The notes under the pieces are model-generated. The model saw only the letters and a program-made list of their open reading frames with translations, made no database searches and was not told where the DNA came from. A program made the translations under genes and the position numbers. DNA of 64,000 nucleotides from Planctomycetota bacterium. GTDB taxonomy: Bacteria > Planctomycetota > Phycisphaerae > UBA1845 > PWPN01. Positions 16,925-25,600 of this stretch are shown here, one piece after another. Every line of letters begins with the position of its first letter. Within the stretch, counting starts at the first letter, position 1. The stretch is taken from contig JAKLEZ010000001.1 in NCBI GenBank assembly GCA_022711465.1, positions 1 through 64,000 on the forward strand, in the 5' to 3' direction.

Positions 16925-17409
16925 TTCAGCGGACCCCGTTTTCGGCCGTGGGTTATGAAGGGATCCAGGGGGCGGAGGGCTGCGAGTCAGGGGCTTCAGA
17001 CAGCCCGCACGCCATGTCTGGGTGAGCTTTTCCGGAGAGCAGGTTTTCATGTCGGCGGGCAGCTGCTTGGCCGCTTTCGTCCCATTGCGGGAGGCAGTAT
17101 TGCTCAGTCCCAAATTGCGCAGTCCCAACGCGGTCTCTGGGCCCAAATGGGCCTTGAGCTGCACGCATGTTTCGGGATTACGGTTGATGCGAAGACACTA
17201 CCGTATCACGCGCCGGTCCGGTACTACCTGCGGCGATTAATCAACCTCGCCGCGTTTGGCGGTCCTGGACACAAGTGCTTGTCCGATTTGAGCTTAAGAA
17301 GGAGTGGACTGGCCGCCACGTAATCCCTGATCATCTTGGAAGGCTGCCCTTCGTGGCAGAGGTTTTGGCACATGGCGACAGGCGGTGTGGGGCCGGGGGA
17401 TTGTGGTAG
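16925..17409. other. 485-bp gap without a supported gene
   Basis: Lies between the tRNA and the 3' end of the SOUL gene. The longest frame (16955-17323 plus) gives no recognisable protein. Nothing else seen. Confidence 0.45.
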
Positions 17410-18141
17410 TCACGGCGGCGTTGGTGTCGGCTGGCTGGTCTGGCTCAGGTGGCGAACGGGTAGCTGGACCTCGCCGTAACGCAGGAAGGTCGGCACCATG
17501 GGACTGTTGTAGCCGAGGTATCGCGGTTCTCCGACGACCTCTACGCAGCCTGGGTTCTCGGCCATCCATTTGTTGAGGAGGCCCAGAGCATTGGCCAGAC
17601 GGCTTTTCGTGCAGTCGCCGCGTATCCCGACGGAGAGGACGGTCGATGCGGGCACATCTTCGACGACGACGCGGGGGTCGGCCGCATCGGCCCCGATCGC
17701 ACCCAGCGTAGGCTGCCGATACAAGAAGGCCATGGAAGTGGGCTTCGCTAGAGCGGTGGTTCCGGGCTGCGTCGCGACTGCGGCAGGGTAGCCTACCTGG
17801 ACGGGGGCGGTCATGGCAATCTCGTTTCGCTTGATGTGCTGGAATAGCGGCCAGAACATCTTGTCCTGATCGGCCGGCTGCCCCTCCCGGGCGGCGAACC
17901 TGGCCATCCGGCCAGGTGGGTACTTCTTGATCACCACAGTGTCCACCGGCCCCGGCAGGGGAAAGCCCTCGGGGAGGCTTGCCTCGCGAATCCAGAAAGG
18001 CTTCTCCCTGGTCACCTCCTGCTGAGGTGTCCCAGCATTGGACGTCATGGCCGGTCGACTCCCGGCACAGGACGCCCCGAGCACCAGGACGGCACTGAAC
18101 AGGCCGAGTTTGAGCGATGACGGAGAGTGCGATGTTTCCAT
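17410..18141 (-). CDS. SOUL-family heme-binding lipoprotein
   Basis: Protein of 243 residues with a lipoprotein signal peptide (VLGASC, cysteine near residue 25). The body matches the SOUL/HBP family of tetrapyrrole-binding proteins: KPFWIREASLPEGFPLP, VVIKKYPPGRMARF, FWPLFQHIKRNEIAMTAPV (the IAMTAPV core is the family hallmark) and a final YLGYNSP segment. Family members bind heme or porphyrins; many bacterial ones are exported and may scavenge photosensitising tetrapyrroles. The start is ATG 18141, with GGAGG ten bases upstream; the longer frame to 18213 would run towards the lipocalin stop. It is the last gene of a same-strand row with lipocalin, an unknown, FAS1 and folE. The gap to the lipocalin stop is 58 bases. 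Confidence 0.85.
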   Translation of the reverse strand: METSHSPSSLKLGLFSAVLVLGASCAGSRPAMTSNAGTPQQEVTREKPFWIREASLPEGFPLPGPVDTVVIKKYPPGRMARFAAREGQPADQDKMFWPLFQHIKRNEIAMTAPVQVGYPAAVATQPGTTALAKPTSMAFLYRQPTLGAIGADAADPRVVVEDVPASTVLSVGIRGDCTKSRLANALGLLNKWMAENPGCVEVVGEPRYLGYNSPMVPTFLRYGEVQLPVRHLSQTSQPTPTPP

Positions 18142-18199
18142 TACCTGCTCACCTCCGATTCTTGGCCAGCCGGCGATCCGGCCGGTCCTGAGCGGAGCC

Positions 18200-18733
18200 C
18201 TATTGGGCTGCAACCGGCGTATCGTAAATCAGTCGCCCAGGGTCGTAACCTTGGCTGGGCAAACGGTTCAGAATGCCATCGAGCGTCATCTGGTCCAAGG
18301 AGGGTGTGCGGCTGAGGATGAACAGCGTGGAACGATACGGGTCGCCGACAACCGCATACTGGTACGCCGGGTCGAGGTCAATGATCCAATACGGTCCGGG
18401 AATGGGCACGTTCGGGAAGCTCACCACAAGCTTGGCGTTCGTGGACGGATCGACAACTTCGGCCACGCCTTCGATGGTCGAAACCGTGGTGCCGTCTGCG
18501 GCGAGGCAAGTATTGAATACGCCGATGTTACCATCGTCGCGCGCGGTGTATTCCGCTGTGGAACTCGCACAGGCGGCCTGGAAAAACGTGGGATAATGGG
18601 CAATCTCATACCACTTGCCCGTGTAGCGCGTCAGATCAACGGACTCGACCACATCGAGCGGGGGATAGAACGCCCCGCATCCAAAGACCAGCGTAGCTGC
18701 CGGCACGGAACTCATTAGAAGCCTAGAGAACAT
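18200..18733 (-). CDS. Lipocalin (Blc-like) lipoprotein
   Basis: Protein of 177 residues, the usual size of bacterial lipocalins. The signal peptide has a lipobox-like VFGC (cysteine near residue 19), so it is probably anchored. The family signature LTRYTGKWYEIAHYP is at about 34-48, followed by beta strands and the second conserved region GPYWIIDLDPAYQYAVVGDP, as in E. coli Blc. Bacterial lipocalins bind membrane lipids and are induced by envelope or oxidative stress. ATG 18733 has AAAGGAG nine bases upstream. Gaps of 53 bases to the gene before it and 58 to the SOUL gene after it on the same strand suggest one transcript. Confidence 0.9.
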   Translation of the reverse strand: MFSRLLMSSVPAATLVFGCGAFYPPLDVVESVDLTRYTGKWYEIAHYPTFFQAACASSTAEYTARDDGNIGVFNTCLAADGTTVSTIEGVAEVVDPSTNAKLVVSFPNVPIPGPYWIIDLDPAYQYAVVGDPYRSTLFILSRTPSLDQMTLDGILNRLPSQGYDPGRLIYDTPVAAQ

Positions 18734-18786
18734 AATGCTGTCTCCTTTCTCTCGATCACAGAATCATGGTAACTTGCCATCGCTGC

Positions 18787-19515
18787 TTATGTTAGACGCT
18801 CTGAAGGACTCGATGAAACCGATGCCGCTCTTCGTCGCGAGATGAAACGCACACCGAACAGTGTTCCCACGAACCCCAGCGGAATCAGGAAGCATGGGGC
18901 GGTGGTGGCACTCGACTCGTGAAACGCACGGACCCGCGCGATGTCCTGCGGGAGCGTGCCAATGGCATCGGGCCCGAACTCCTCCCGCTTGCCGATCGCG
19001 ACCCAGAACTTGCCCGGCTGGCCCGAGGGGACGTAACCGACCAGGTAGTATCGCCCGGACTGCGGCAGCGTCACCGTCTTCTTAAAGAGGATCCAGGAGT
19101 CGGTTCCGCTGAACGGCTCATGGAAGAACGTGGGATCGGCGATGTCAGTCGTCGGGTAGACCTCGGCTCCATCACCGCCAGGGATGGCAAACGGCAAGGT
19201 CGTCGGGGGCAGCCCAGGGCCGACGAGGGCGAACGTGGGCCGATAGTCCTTCAAACGATCGATCGCCGGAACGCCCGGATTGAAATACAGCTCCTGTCCC
19301 GCCCCTGCGTCGAACGCGATCCACAACGGCTGCGCCGGATCGGTCACCTCGTGGTAGACCACCTGTGAGAGGCCGATATCCGATATGACCAGTGCGTGGT
19401 CAGCGTCCACAGCCGTGCCGTCGTCGAAAACCGGCAGATGAGCCCAGGCGAAATGGGTGCTACCGGACACCGCAAGAAACACCACTGCGTTCAGACAAAC
19501 CGTGCTGCGTTTCAT
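18787..19515 (-). CDS. Secreted single-pass membrane protein of unknown function
   Basis: Protein of 242 residues that I do not recognise. A signal peptide ends at AWA (about residue 25). The body is beta-rich: HALVISDIGLSQVVYHEV, then a GAGQELYFNPGVPAI segment and SGRYYLVGYVPSGQPGKFWV. These read like an emp24/GOLD-type or copper-resistance-like beta sandwich, but without certainty. Near the C-terminus a hydrophobic helix (FLIPLGFVGTLFGVRF) is followed by RRR, which would leave the beta domain outside the cytoplasm. ATG 19515 has AGGAG ten bases upstream. It sits between FAS1 (155 bases upstream in the transcript) and lipocalin (53 bases downstream), so it likely shares their condition of expression. 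Confidence 0.7.
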   Translation of the reverse strand: MKRSTVCLNAVVFLAVSGSTHFAWAHLPVFDDGTAVDADHALVISDIGLSQVVYHEVTDPAQPLWIAFDAGAGQELYFNPGVPAIDRLKDYRPTFALVGPGLPPTTLPFAIPGGDGAEVYPTTDIADPTFFHEPFSGTDSWILFKKTVTLPQSGRYYLVGYVPSGQPGKFWVAIGKREEFGPDAIGTLPQDIARVRAFHESSATTAPCFLIPLGFVGTLFGVRFISRRRAASVSSSPSERLT

Positions 19516-19670
19516 CGGTCAGGTCTCCTGTGGCCCTGATTCTACTGTCAAACCGTGTCGGCGGCTGCCCGTTTCCCGGTGCCGCCGACACAGCCAACAG
19601 TATGACTCCCCACGAGTCACCCGCAAATAGCTCCCGGCGACGAGGCCATCGGCCCCGTCGCCTCGAGCAG

Positions 19671-20594
19671 TCACCTCGGAAGGATGACCGCGTCGATCAC
19701 GTGGATCACGCCGTTGGACGCCGTTACATCGGTCTTGACCACGTTGGCTCCCTGCACCTTCACGCCGTCCGACGTGCTGATGCGCACACTCTGCCCTTCG
19801 GCCGTCTTGGCCTTGCTCATCTTGACCACGTCGGCGGCCATATTCTTGCCTGGGACGACGTGGCCCAGAAGGATCTGCTTGAGTTTAGGCACATCCTTGA
19901 GCAGCCCCTCGACCGTGCCGGCGGGCAGCTTCGCAAACGCCTCGTCCGTCGGGGCGAACACGGTGAACGGCCCTTCGCCGCGCAGGGTGTCGGCCAACCC
20001 GGCCGCATTGATGGCCGCCAGGAGGGTCTTAAAAGAGCCCGCCTTGCCTGCGATGTCGAGGACGTCATCCTTAGGGAGGATGACGGCGTCGAGCACGTGG
20101 ATGACCCCGTTATTGCAGGCGATATCCGCCTTCACTACGGTCGCATTATTGACCTTGACGCCGTCGGACGCGTTAATCGCAACAGACTGGCCCAGCAGCG
20201 TCTTGGCCGATGTGAGCTTAGTCACGTCCTTGGCCATGACATTGCCGGATACCACATGGTACTTGAGTACCTGTCGCAGTTTCGGAGGGTTCTTGAGAAG
20301 GCCTTCCACCGTGCCCTTGGGCAGTTTCGCAAACGCCTCGTCCGTCGGAGCAAAGACGGTGAACGGGCCTTTGCCCTTCAACGCGTCCACCAGGCCGGCG
20401 GCTTTCAGAGCCGCGGCAAGGGTATTGAAGGACCCGGCCGATACCGCGGTATCGACGATGTCCTTCGAACCGCTGCAAGCCGCAGCTTTCGCCTTCGTTG
20501 CGCATCCGCCGTCGGCCTGCGCGTAGGCAACAGCCAGGGCCAGCGAGACAACTGAAACGAACGCCATAAAACCCATACTTTTCATCGCTCTCAT
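19671..20594 (-). CDS. Secreted protein with two fasciclin (FAS1) domains
   Basis: Protein of 307 residues with a signal peptide ending near AYAQA (residue 26). Two tandem FAS1 domains occupy about 43-172 and 178-307. Each has the H1 motif ([17 protein letters not shown]) and the H2 region ([10 protein letters not shown] and [10 protein letters not shown]). The two copies are close in sequence, which points to an internal duplication. FAS1 proteins act in adhesion or at the cell surface; bacterial ones are often stress-induced, and some family members bind carotenoids. ATG 20594 has AAAGGAG nine bases upstream. The folE stop is only 67 bases upstream on the same strand, consistent with co-transcription. 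Confidence 0.93.
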   Translation of the reverse strand: MRAMKSMGFMAFVSVVSLALAVAYAQADGGCATKAKAAACSGSKDIVDTAVSAGSFNTLAAALKAAGLVDALKGKGPFTVFAPTDEAFAKLPKGTVEGLLKNPPKLRQVLKYHVVSGNVMAKDVTKLTSAKTLLGQSVAINASDGVKVNNATVVKADIACNNGVIHVLDAVILPKDDVLDIAGKAGSFKTLLAAINAAGLADTLRGEGPFTVFAPTDEAFAKLPAGTVEGLLKDVPKLKQILLGHVVPGKNMAADVVKMSKAKTAEGQSVRISTSDGVKVQGANVVKTDVTASNGVIHVIDAVILPR

Positions 20595-20661
20595 GGCACG
20601 AACTCCTTTTGCTCTTCACGAGCTCTTGACCGCAATCCGAGGACTCTCAGGCCGTCGGAAC

Positions 20662-21306
20662 TTACCGGCGGCAATTATTGATCAGCGACATCACCTCCGC
20701 CCGGGCCGCGGCGCTTTCCTTGAACGTGCCGCGGACGGCCGACGTGACCATGGTTCCGTTCGGTTTCTGCACGCCCCGCATCTTCATGCAGAGGTGCTCT
20801 GCCTCGACGACCACCACAACGCCCTTCGGGTCCAGGTGCTCCATCAGGGCGTCCGCGATCTGGCAGGTCATCCGCTCCTGGACCTGAGGCCGGCGGGCGA
20901 ACGCATCGACCGTACGGGCAAGCTTTGACAGGCCCACGACCTTCCCGTTTGGCAGGTACGCGACGTGGGCTTTGCCGTGGAACGGCAGAAGGTGGTGCTC
21001 ACACAAGCTGTGGAAGTCGATGTCTTTCAGCAGGACGACCTCGTCGTATTGCTCGTGGAAGACCCGCTTCAGGTGCACAGCCGGATCCGCAGAGACGCCG
21101 GCGAAGAGTTCGCGGTACATCTTCGCGACGCGTCGGGGAGTGTCCGCAAGTCCTTCGCGCTCCGGATCCTCGCCGAGAGCGATGAGCAAGCTCCTCACGG
21201 CCATCTCGGCCCGTTCCAGATCGATGAAGGTGCTTGGGTTAGCATGTCGACCGGTTACGCGATCGTCAGGTTCGAGTACTGCTATAGTCCGGTGTTCAGC
21301 GATCAT
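20662..21306 (-). CDS. folE: GTP cyclohydrolase I
   Basis: Protein of 214 residues, normal for type I GTP cyclohydrolase, which converts GTP to 7,8-dihydroneopterin triphosphate at the entry to folate and pterin synthesis. Zinc ligands are in place: C102 and H105 region in [19 protein letters not shown], and C173 in [27 protein letters not shown] and VGLSKLAR are further family motifs. The true start is ATG 21306 with GGAGG five bases upstream; an in-frame TTG at 21318 overlaps that ribosome site. It heads a row of five same-strand genes and is divergent from a MerR-type regulator. Operator-like repeats overlap its promoter, so regulated rather than constitutive expression is likely; the pterin may serve photolyase/cryptochrome cofactors or stress responses (inference). 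Confidence 0.96.
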   Translation of the reverse strand: MIAEHRTIAVLEPDDRVTGRHANPSTFIDLERAEMAVRSLLIALGEDPEREGLADTPRRVAKMYRELFAGVSADPAVHLKRVFHEQYDEVVLLKDIDFHSLCEHHLLPFHGKAHVAYLPNGKVVGLSKLARTVDAFARRPQVQERMTCQIADALMEHLDPKGVVVVVEAEHLCMKMRGVQKPNGTMVTSAVRGTFKESAAARAEVMSLINNCRR

Positions 21307-21320
21307 GTCGGCCTCCAAAG

Positions 21321-21340
21321 TCGTTCAAATGGTTCATGAG
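21321..21340. promoter_or_regulatory. Operator-like repeat A (TTCA-N5-TTCA)
   Basis: TCGTTCAAATGGTTCATGAG. Two TTCA half-sites nine bases apart (21324 and 21333). It lies between the candidate folE -10 and the folE ATG, over the expected transcription start. It shares its pattern with repeats B and C. Confidence 0.6.
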
Positions 21341-21342
21341 CT

Positions 21343-21370
21343 ACTATAGGGTCGCCGAAGCCAAAAGCAA
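21343..21370 (-). promoter_or_regulatory. Candidate sigma-70 promoter of folE
   Basis: Read on the minus strand: -35 TTGCTT (21370-21365), 16-base spacer, -10 TATAGT (21348-21343). Transcription would begin near 21336, about 30 bases before ATG 21306. It is flanked by operator-like repeats A and B. Confidence 0.5.
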
Positions 21371-21378
21371 GTAGAAAA

Positions 21379-21398
21379 TCGTTCAAAACGCTCACGGG
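21379..21398. promoter_or_regulatory. Operator-like repeat B (TTCA-N5-CTCA)
   Basis: TCGTTCAAAACGCTCACGGG. Half-sites at 21382 and 21391, nine bases apart. It lies just upstream of the candidate folE -35. Confidence 0.5.
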
Positions 21399-21484
21399 CT
21401 CGCCTTGTGATCATAACTTATTTCTGCAGCTTGCATTAGGCTGAGATGGGTGCTGGACTATCCTGGGACAAGACTTGGGAGGGC

Positions 21485-21513
21485 TTGCCGGTCATGGAGC
21501 TTCGATGTAGAAT
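21485..21513 (+). promoter_or_regulatory. Candidate sigma-70 promoter of the MerR-type regulator
   Basis: -35 TTGCCG (21485-21490), 17-base spacer, -10 TAGAAT (21508-21513). Expected start near 21520, about 20 bases before ATG 21541. Operator-like repeat C begins at the last base of the -10. Confidence 0.55.
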
Positions 21514-21532
21514 CATTCAAATCGTTCAGGAC
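21513..21532. promoter_or_regulatory. Operator-like repeat C (TTCA-N5-TTCA)
   Basis: TCATTCAAATCGTTCAGGAC. Half-sites at 21516 and 21525. It overlaps the end of the regulator's -10 and its expected start point, a position typical of autorepression. Confidence 0.6.
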
Positions 21533-21540
21533 GCTGAATC

Positions 21541-21894
21541 ATGAAGGATCTCCTCACGCCCAAACAGGTCGCCCGGTGCATCGGGGTAAGCGAGGCCTCG
21601 CTCAAACGCTGGTGCGACAAAGGCACTGTCCCCTCAATTCGAACCGCAGGCGGGCACCGTCGCCTCCCCCTCAATGGCGTCATGCAGTTCCTCCGGCAGA
21701 CGGGCTACCCGATTGTCCGGCCCGAGATACTCGGTCTGCCCGCGACCACGGGCCGAGGCAAGGAGACCATCGAGCGGGCCAGGTCGCAGATGCGGTCCGC
21801 CCTTGAGACCGGGGACGAACCACAGGTTGCGCGGATGGTCTTTGACCTGTACCTCGCCAGGCATGCCGCGAGCGACAATCCCCTTTCACCTTAA
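21541..21894 (+). CDS. MerR-type regulator resembling a truncated CarH/LitR protein
   Basis: Protein of 117 residues. Residues 1-60 are a MerR-like winged helix (LTPKQVARCIGVSEASLKRW, then TAGGHRRLPL, where GGHRR is the wing motif of this class). After a linker (GLPATTGRGKETIERARSQM) comes LETGDEPQVARMVFDLYLAR. This resembles the first helices of the B12-binding sensory domain of CarH/LitR photoreceptors (AL..GD...A). The protein then stops after SDNPLSP, where full-length homologues continue for about 180 residues. I find no continuation in other frames downstream, so this looks like a deletion or a naturally short form, not a simple frameshift. It is divergent from folE, with three shared operator-like repeats. 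It may still bind DNA, but light or B12 sensing would be lost. Confidence 0.75.
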   Translation: MKDLLTPKQVARCIGVSEASLKRWCDKGTVPSIRTAGGHRRLPLNGVMQFLRQTGYPIVRPEILGLPATTGRGKETIERARSQMRSALETGDEPQVARMVFDLYLARHAASDNPLSP

Positions 21895-22692
21895 CGTGGC
21901 GACGAGCGGAACCGTCACCGTGGAAGCCGGGGTCGAGGGAGTCAGCTGGGCCCGCCCCGTTGGAGTTGGTCACTGAGCTGGTCAATGGTCACATGGTAGT
22001 GACCTGTTCTCGAGTACCCTGTGAGTTGCCAACCAGCTGCAAGCCTCGTTACTGGTCACAAGACGCGATGTAGCTTCTCGTGAATGGAGTACTTGCAGGC
22101 GGAAGACCGTGTGGCCGAGCAGCCCCCCCCACTCGGACGTCACTGGGCACTTGCCGTTGCGAGGTAAGGGTGTCCCTGTCGATCGGGTGCAGCCCGAAAC
22201 AAGGGAGTTTGCGGGGCCTATCCGTGTCAGCCAAACCGGGCGGGATAGCCGCTTCCCAGTACTGAGAAGGGCAGGTTGGCGATCCGCTCGCTGAGGCCAT
22301 CACGGCCGCTGGCATGAGAAACCGGACTGCGCTGGCAGGCGGTTTCGGGCTTCAGCCGGGCTTGCTGAGCCGCGACTATCTACGAATCTGGGCGGAATTT
22401 CGGACGGATCTTGGCGCAATTAGCACCCCGTAAGGTCACAGATTCCCAGGCCTGCAAACCGATATCAAGTGGGGGAAGAAACGTTGCCGGCGGAAGCGGC
22501 TTCAAGTCGCGCTTTAGGATTGGCGGCGGTCGCTTGCATCTTGATCTCGCAAGTGATTCAATGGAGGGATCCTCGCAAGTGATTCGATGGAGGGATCACT
22601 GTCTTCCGCAGTGCCGCACGGGCAAACGGAACGGGAAACAGAAGCGAACTACGGGGGCCGATTTCAATTCACATTGGGCCAGAGGCGCAGCC
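21895..22692. other. 798-bp region between regulator and giant RHS gene
   Basis: No gene supported. GGTCAC-N6-GTGACC at 21987-22004 is a perfect inverted repeat that could end the regulator transcript, although no T-run follows; GGTCAC recurs at about 21968 and 22054. A 26-bp tandem repeat lies at 22546-22597. The final 280 bases stay open in the frame of the giant protein, but without a signal-peptide-like start. A stretch near 22618-22662 was tested as a c-di-GMP riboswitch and rejected. Confidence 0.5.
22546..22597 (+). repeat. 26-bp tandem duplication in the leader of the giant gene
   Basis: CTCGCAAGTGATTC(A/G) followed by ATGGAGGGATC, at 22546-22571 and 22572-22597, with one mismatch. 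It lies about 100 bases before ATG 22693. Confidence 0.8.
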
Positions 22693-25600
22693 ATGACTCT
22701 TCCATTTGTGTCCGAAAACGTCATGTTTGGATCACGCGTTGCCGGTTGCGTATTCGCCCTCGCAGCCGTACTCGCTTTCCAGGCCGGCGGGCTTTCGCCC
22801 GTCGTTGCGGCCGATCCGGCGCCGACGGCACCCGGCCCGACGGCGTCCTCCGGCTTCCAGTATCCTTCGGCAGACTACGGGGCAAGCCCGAAGGCACCCC
22901 AGACGTTTGTCGGGCAGGGGTTAGCACCTGCCCCGGCCGAGAGCTCGTCAGCGAACGCGGCTGATGACGCTTCGAAGGTCGCGCCCTCCAAGGCGACGGT
23001 GCCCCCGACCCCTCACGCTGCTGCGTCAAGCGCGGGCATGGCCCAAGCTCCGCCTGCGGCCGCGGGGCTCTCGCCAGCCGATTTCGACAATGACGGGGAC
23101 GTGGATCTCGACGATTTGCTGCATTTCACGACCTGCCTTTCCGGTGCAGGGCTGACCCCATCGGATCCGTCCTGCGGCGATGCTGATCTGGATCACGACG
23201 GTGACGTGGACCTGGACGATTTCGGACTGTTCCAGATCATGCTGAGTGGTCCCGGGCCCACGGCGGAAGCGGGTGGACCGTACAGGGTGGCCGAGTCTGC
23301 GGTCCAGGACGTTCTGGGCGGTCTGTGGCCAGTGACGCTGGATGGCCGGGGCTCGCACGCCGGCGATCCGGGCAACGCGATCGTCTCCTACTTGTGGGAA
23401 GGACACCTGTTCCGCAAGGAAACGTTTGACGGAGCGACGCTGGATACCGCCCGCTGGAACGCGGCCAACACGGTGCAGAACGACAACGTCACCGTCGCCG
23501 GCAAGAACAGCTGGGGACCATCTTACGCCTTCACTCAGGAACCGCTTGATCGTGCCGAGGGGATCAGGATCCAGGCCCAAGTCACGTGTCCCTCGCTGTG
23601 CCACGCGATGTGGGGTGTCAAGCACAACGTCGCATCGACGAGCTATACGGTGATGCCCTATGCGATCTACTTCAGGGACAACGGGTATCTCCACATCTAC
23701 GAGGATGGAAGCGACCGCGGCCACGTGGGCTACTACTCGACCGGCACGACTTACGAAGTCAGGATCGATGTCAAGCCGGTGACCGGCGCGAGTTACTCCA
23801 TTCGTCCGCCCGGCTGCTCGGAATGGCTCCCGCTCTATGACTCAACCTATGGCGGAGCGAGCGGCTTTGTCGTCGGCCTCACTGTTTATTCCGCCTCGGT
23901 GTCGATGGATGACCTGTTCCATCCGACGAAGAGTCTGGCGGGCGATGTGGCGGAGTGCTGGATCGCGGCGGCAGGGGAAGCCAGGCTCACGGTGACCAAC
24001 GCCACCGGCCAGACGGGCACGGACACAACGTCAATCGGGATTGACGGCCAAGTGCCGACGGCGGTCTGCGGGGGGCCCTACCATGGCCCACTGGGTGCCA
24101 TTGTGGCCTTCGATGCCCTGAGCTCGGATGACGACGTCGCGATCACCCATTACGCGTGGGACTTTGGCGACGGAGGAACGGCGACCGGTCGTTATGTCAA
24201 GCACGTCTACGCGGCCGCGGGCACGTATAATGTGACGCTGACGGTTGAGGATCATGTCGGGCAGACGGGTACGGCCGCAACCACGGCGACGATTGAAGCG
24301 ATGGCCGTCTGCGTTCCCTGGGAATACGATCGGCGGAGCGGCCGGGAGGTACCGCACTCGGTCTGGGACGGGCTGCAGACGCGGGTGAAGGCCGTGGTCT
24401 TCACGGATACGGCGGCGAATCAACTCACCTACAACTGGGATTTTGGGGACGGCAATGCCCCGGCGACGGGCACCGTGAGCGACAAGCGGGCGGTTGAAGC
24501 GAGCCACACGTACCGTGGACCTGCGGGCGCCTTGTATACGGCCACGCTCACGATTCATGATCCGCAGCATGGTGATCTGGTGGACACCTACCCGGTCGAG
24601 ATTCACGCCCGCGATCTGACCATTGAGGTCAATACGGCGATCGATGAAGGGCTGTGGTGGCTGCACAAGAATCAGACCATCGGCGGTACGGGCAACGTCG
24701 ACTACTCCTGGCGTTCGTACGGTGGCTACTGGATGGGTTCGACGGCATCGACCATTCACGCGATGGAGATCAACGGGCACGTGCCCACCCGGCTGGCGGA
24801 ACAGGATCCGTACGCCGAGGATGTGTCCAGGGCCCTGGACACGATGTTCACCGGTCTGACCCGCTACTGGATTGGTCCGCAGACCTATGGCGATCCGGAT
24901 TCGAACGCGAACACCGTCGGTCTTTCGGTCAACTCGGACCGTCCGATCTACGAAGGCGGGATGGTGATGGATGCGATTGCGGCCAGCGGCGCACCCGACC
25001 TGATGGCCTGCCGAGGCGACGCGATCACGTCAGGACGGACGTATCGCGAAATCGCCCGGGAGATGGCCGATCAGTATGCCTGGGGTCAGACGGACATCGG
25101 CGGCTGGCGATACTCCTGGAACTCGGATGAAGACAACTCCGCCTGCCAATGGGCGGCGATCGGCTTCATGGGAACCCGGATAGCCTTTGGGCTGGATGCT
25201 CCCGCCTGGGTCAAGGACCGCAATGATGCCTGGCTCACGCGAAGCTACAATGGTACGGGGTTTGGCTACACTGGGGCCGGCAACGGTGAGGCGACGACTC
25301 CTTCGGGCATGGTGCAGCTGGCCTTCTGCGGCAAGACCGTCGAGGATAACCGATGGAAGACGGCGGAAGCATGGATCGCCAACAACTGGGAGTGGTGGAA
25401 GAAGACCAACAACGTCTACGCGTGGTATGCGTTTGCCAAGGCCATGCGGCTGGCTCAGCCGCAGCCGGTGACCCAACTGACCGCGACGGGGATGGACTGG
25501 TATGACCACCTGACCGCGGGTCTGACCAAGTACATCCTCAACCGGCAGCAGACCGACGGCGGATGGCCGGACTATTACGGTCGCGTTTTTGCCTCGGCCT

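Noticed and set aside
22608..22662. Possible c-di-GMP-I (GEMM) riboswitch upstream of the giant gene (GCACGGGCAAAC and GAAGCGAACTACGGGG strings)
   Set aside because: The two strings resemble conserved GEMM parts, but the helix that should form between them does not pair and no tetraloop receptor is visible.
22411..22692. N-terminal extension of the giant RHS protein from the first open codon at 22411
   Set aside because: The extension has no signal peptide, while ATG 22693 has a ribosome site and is followed directly by a good one.
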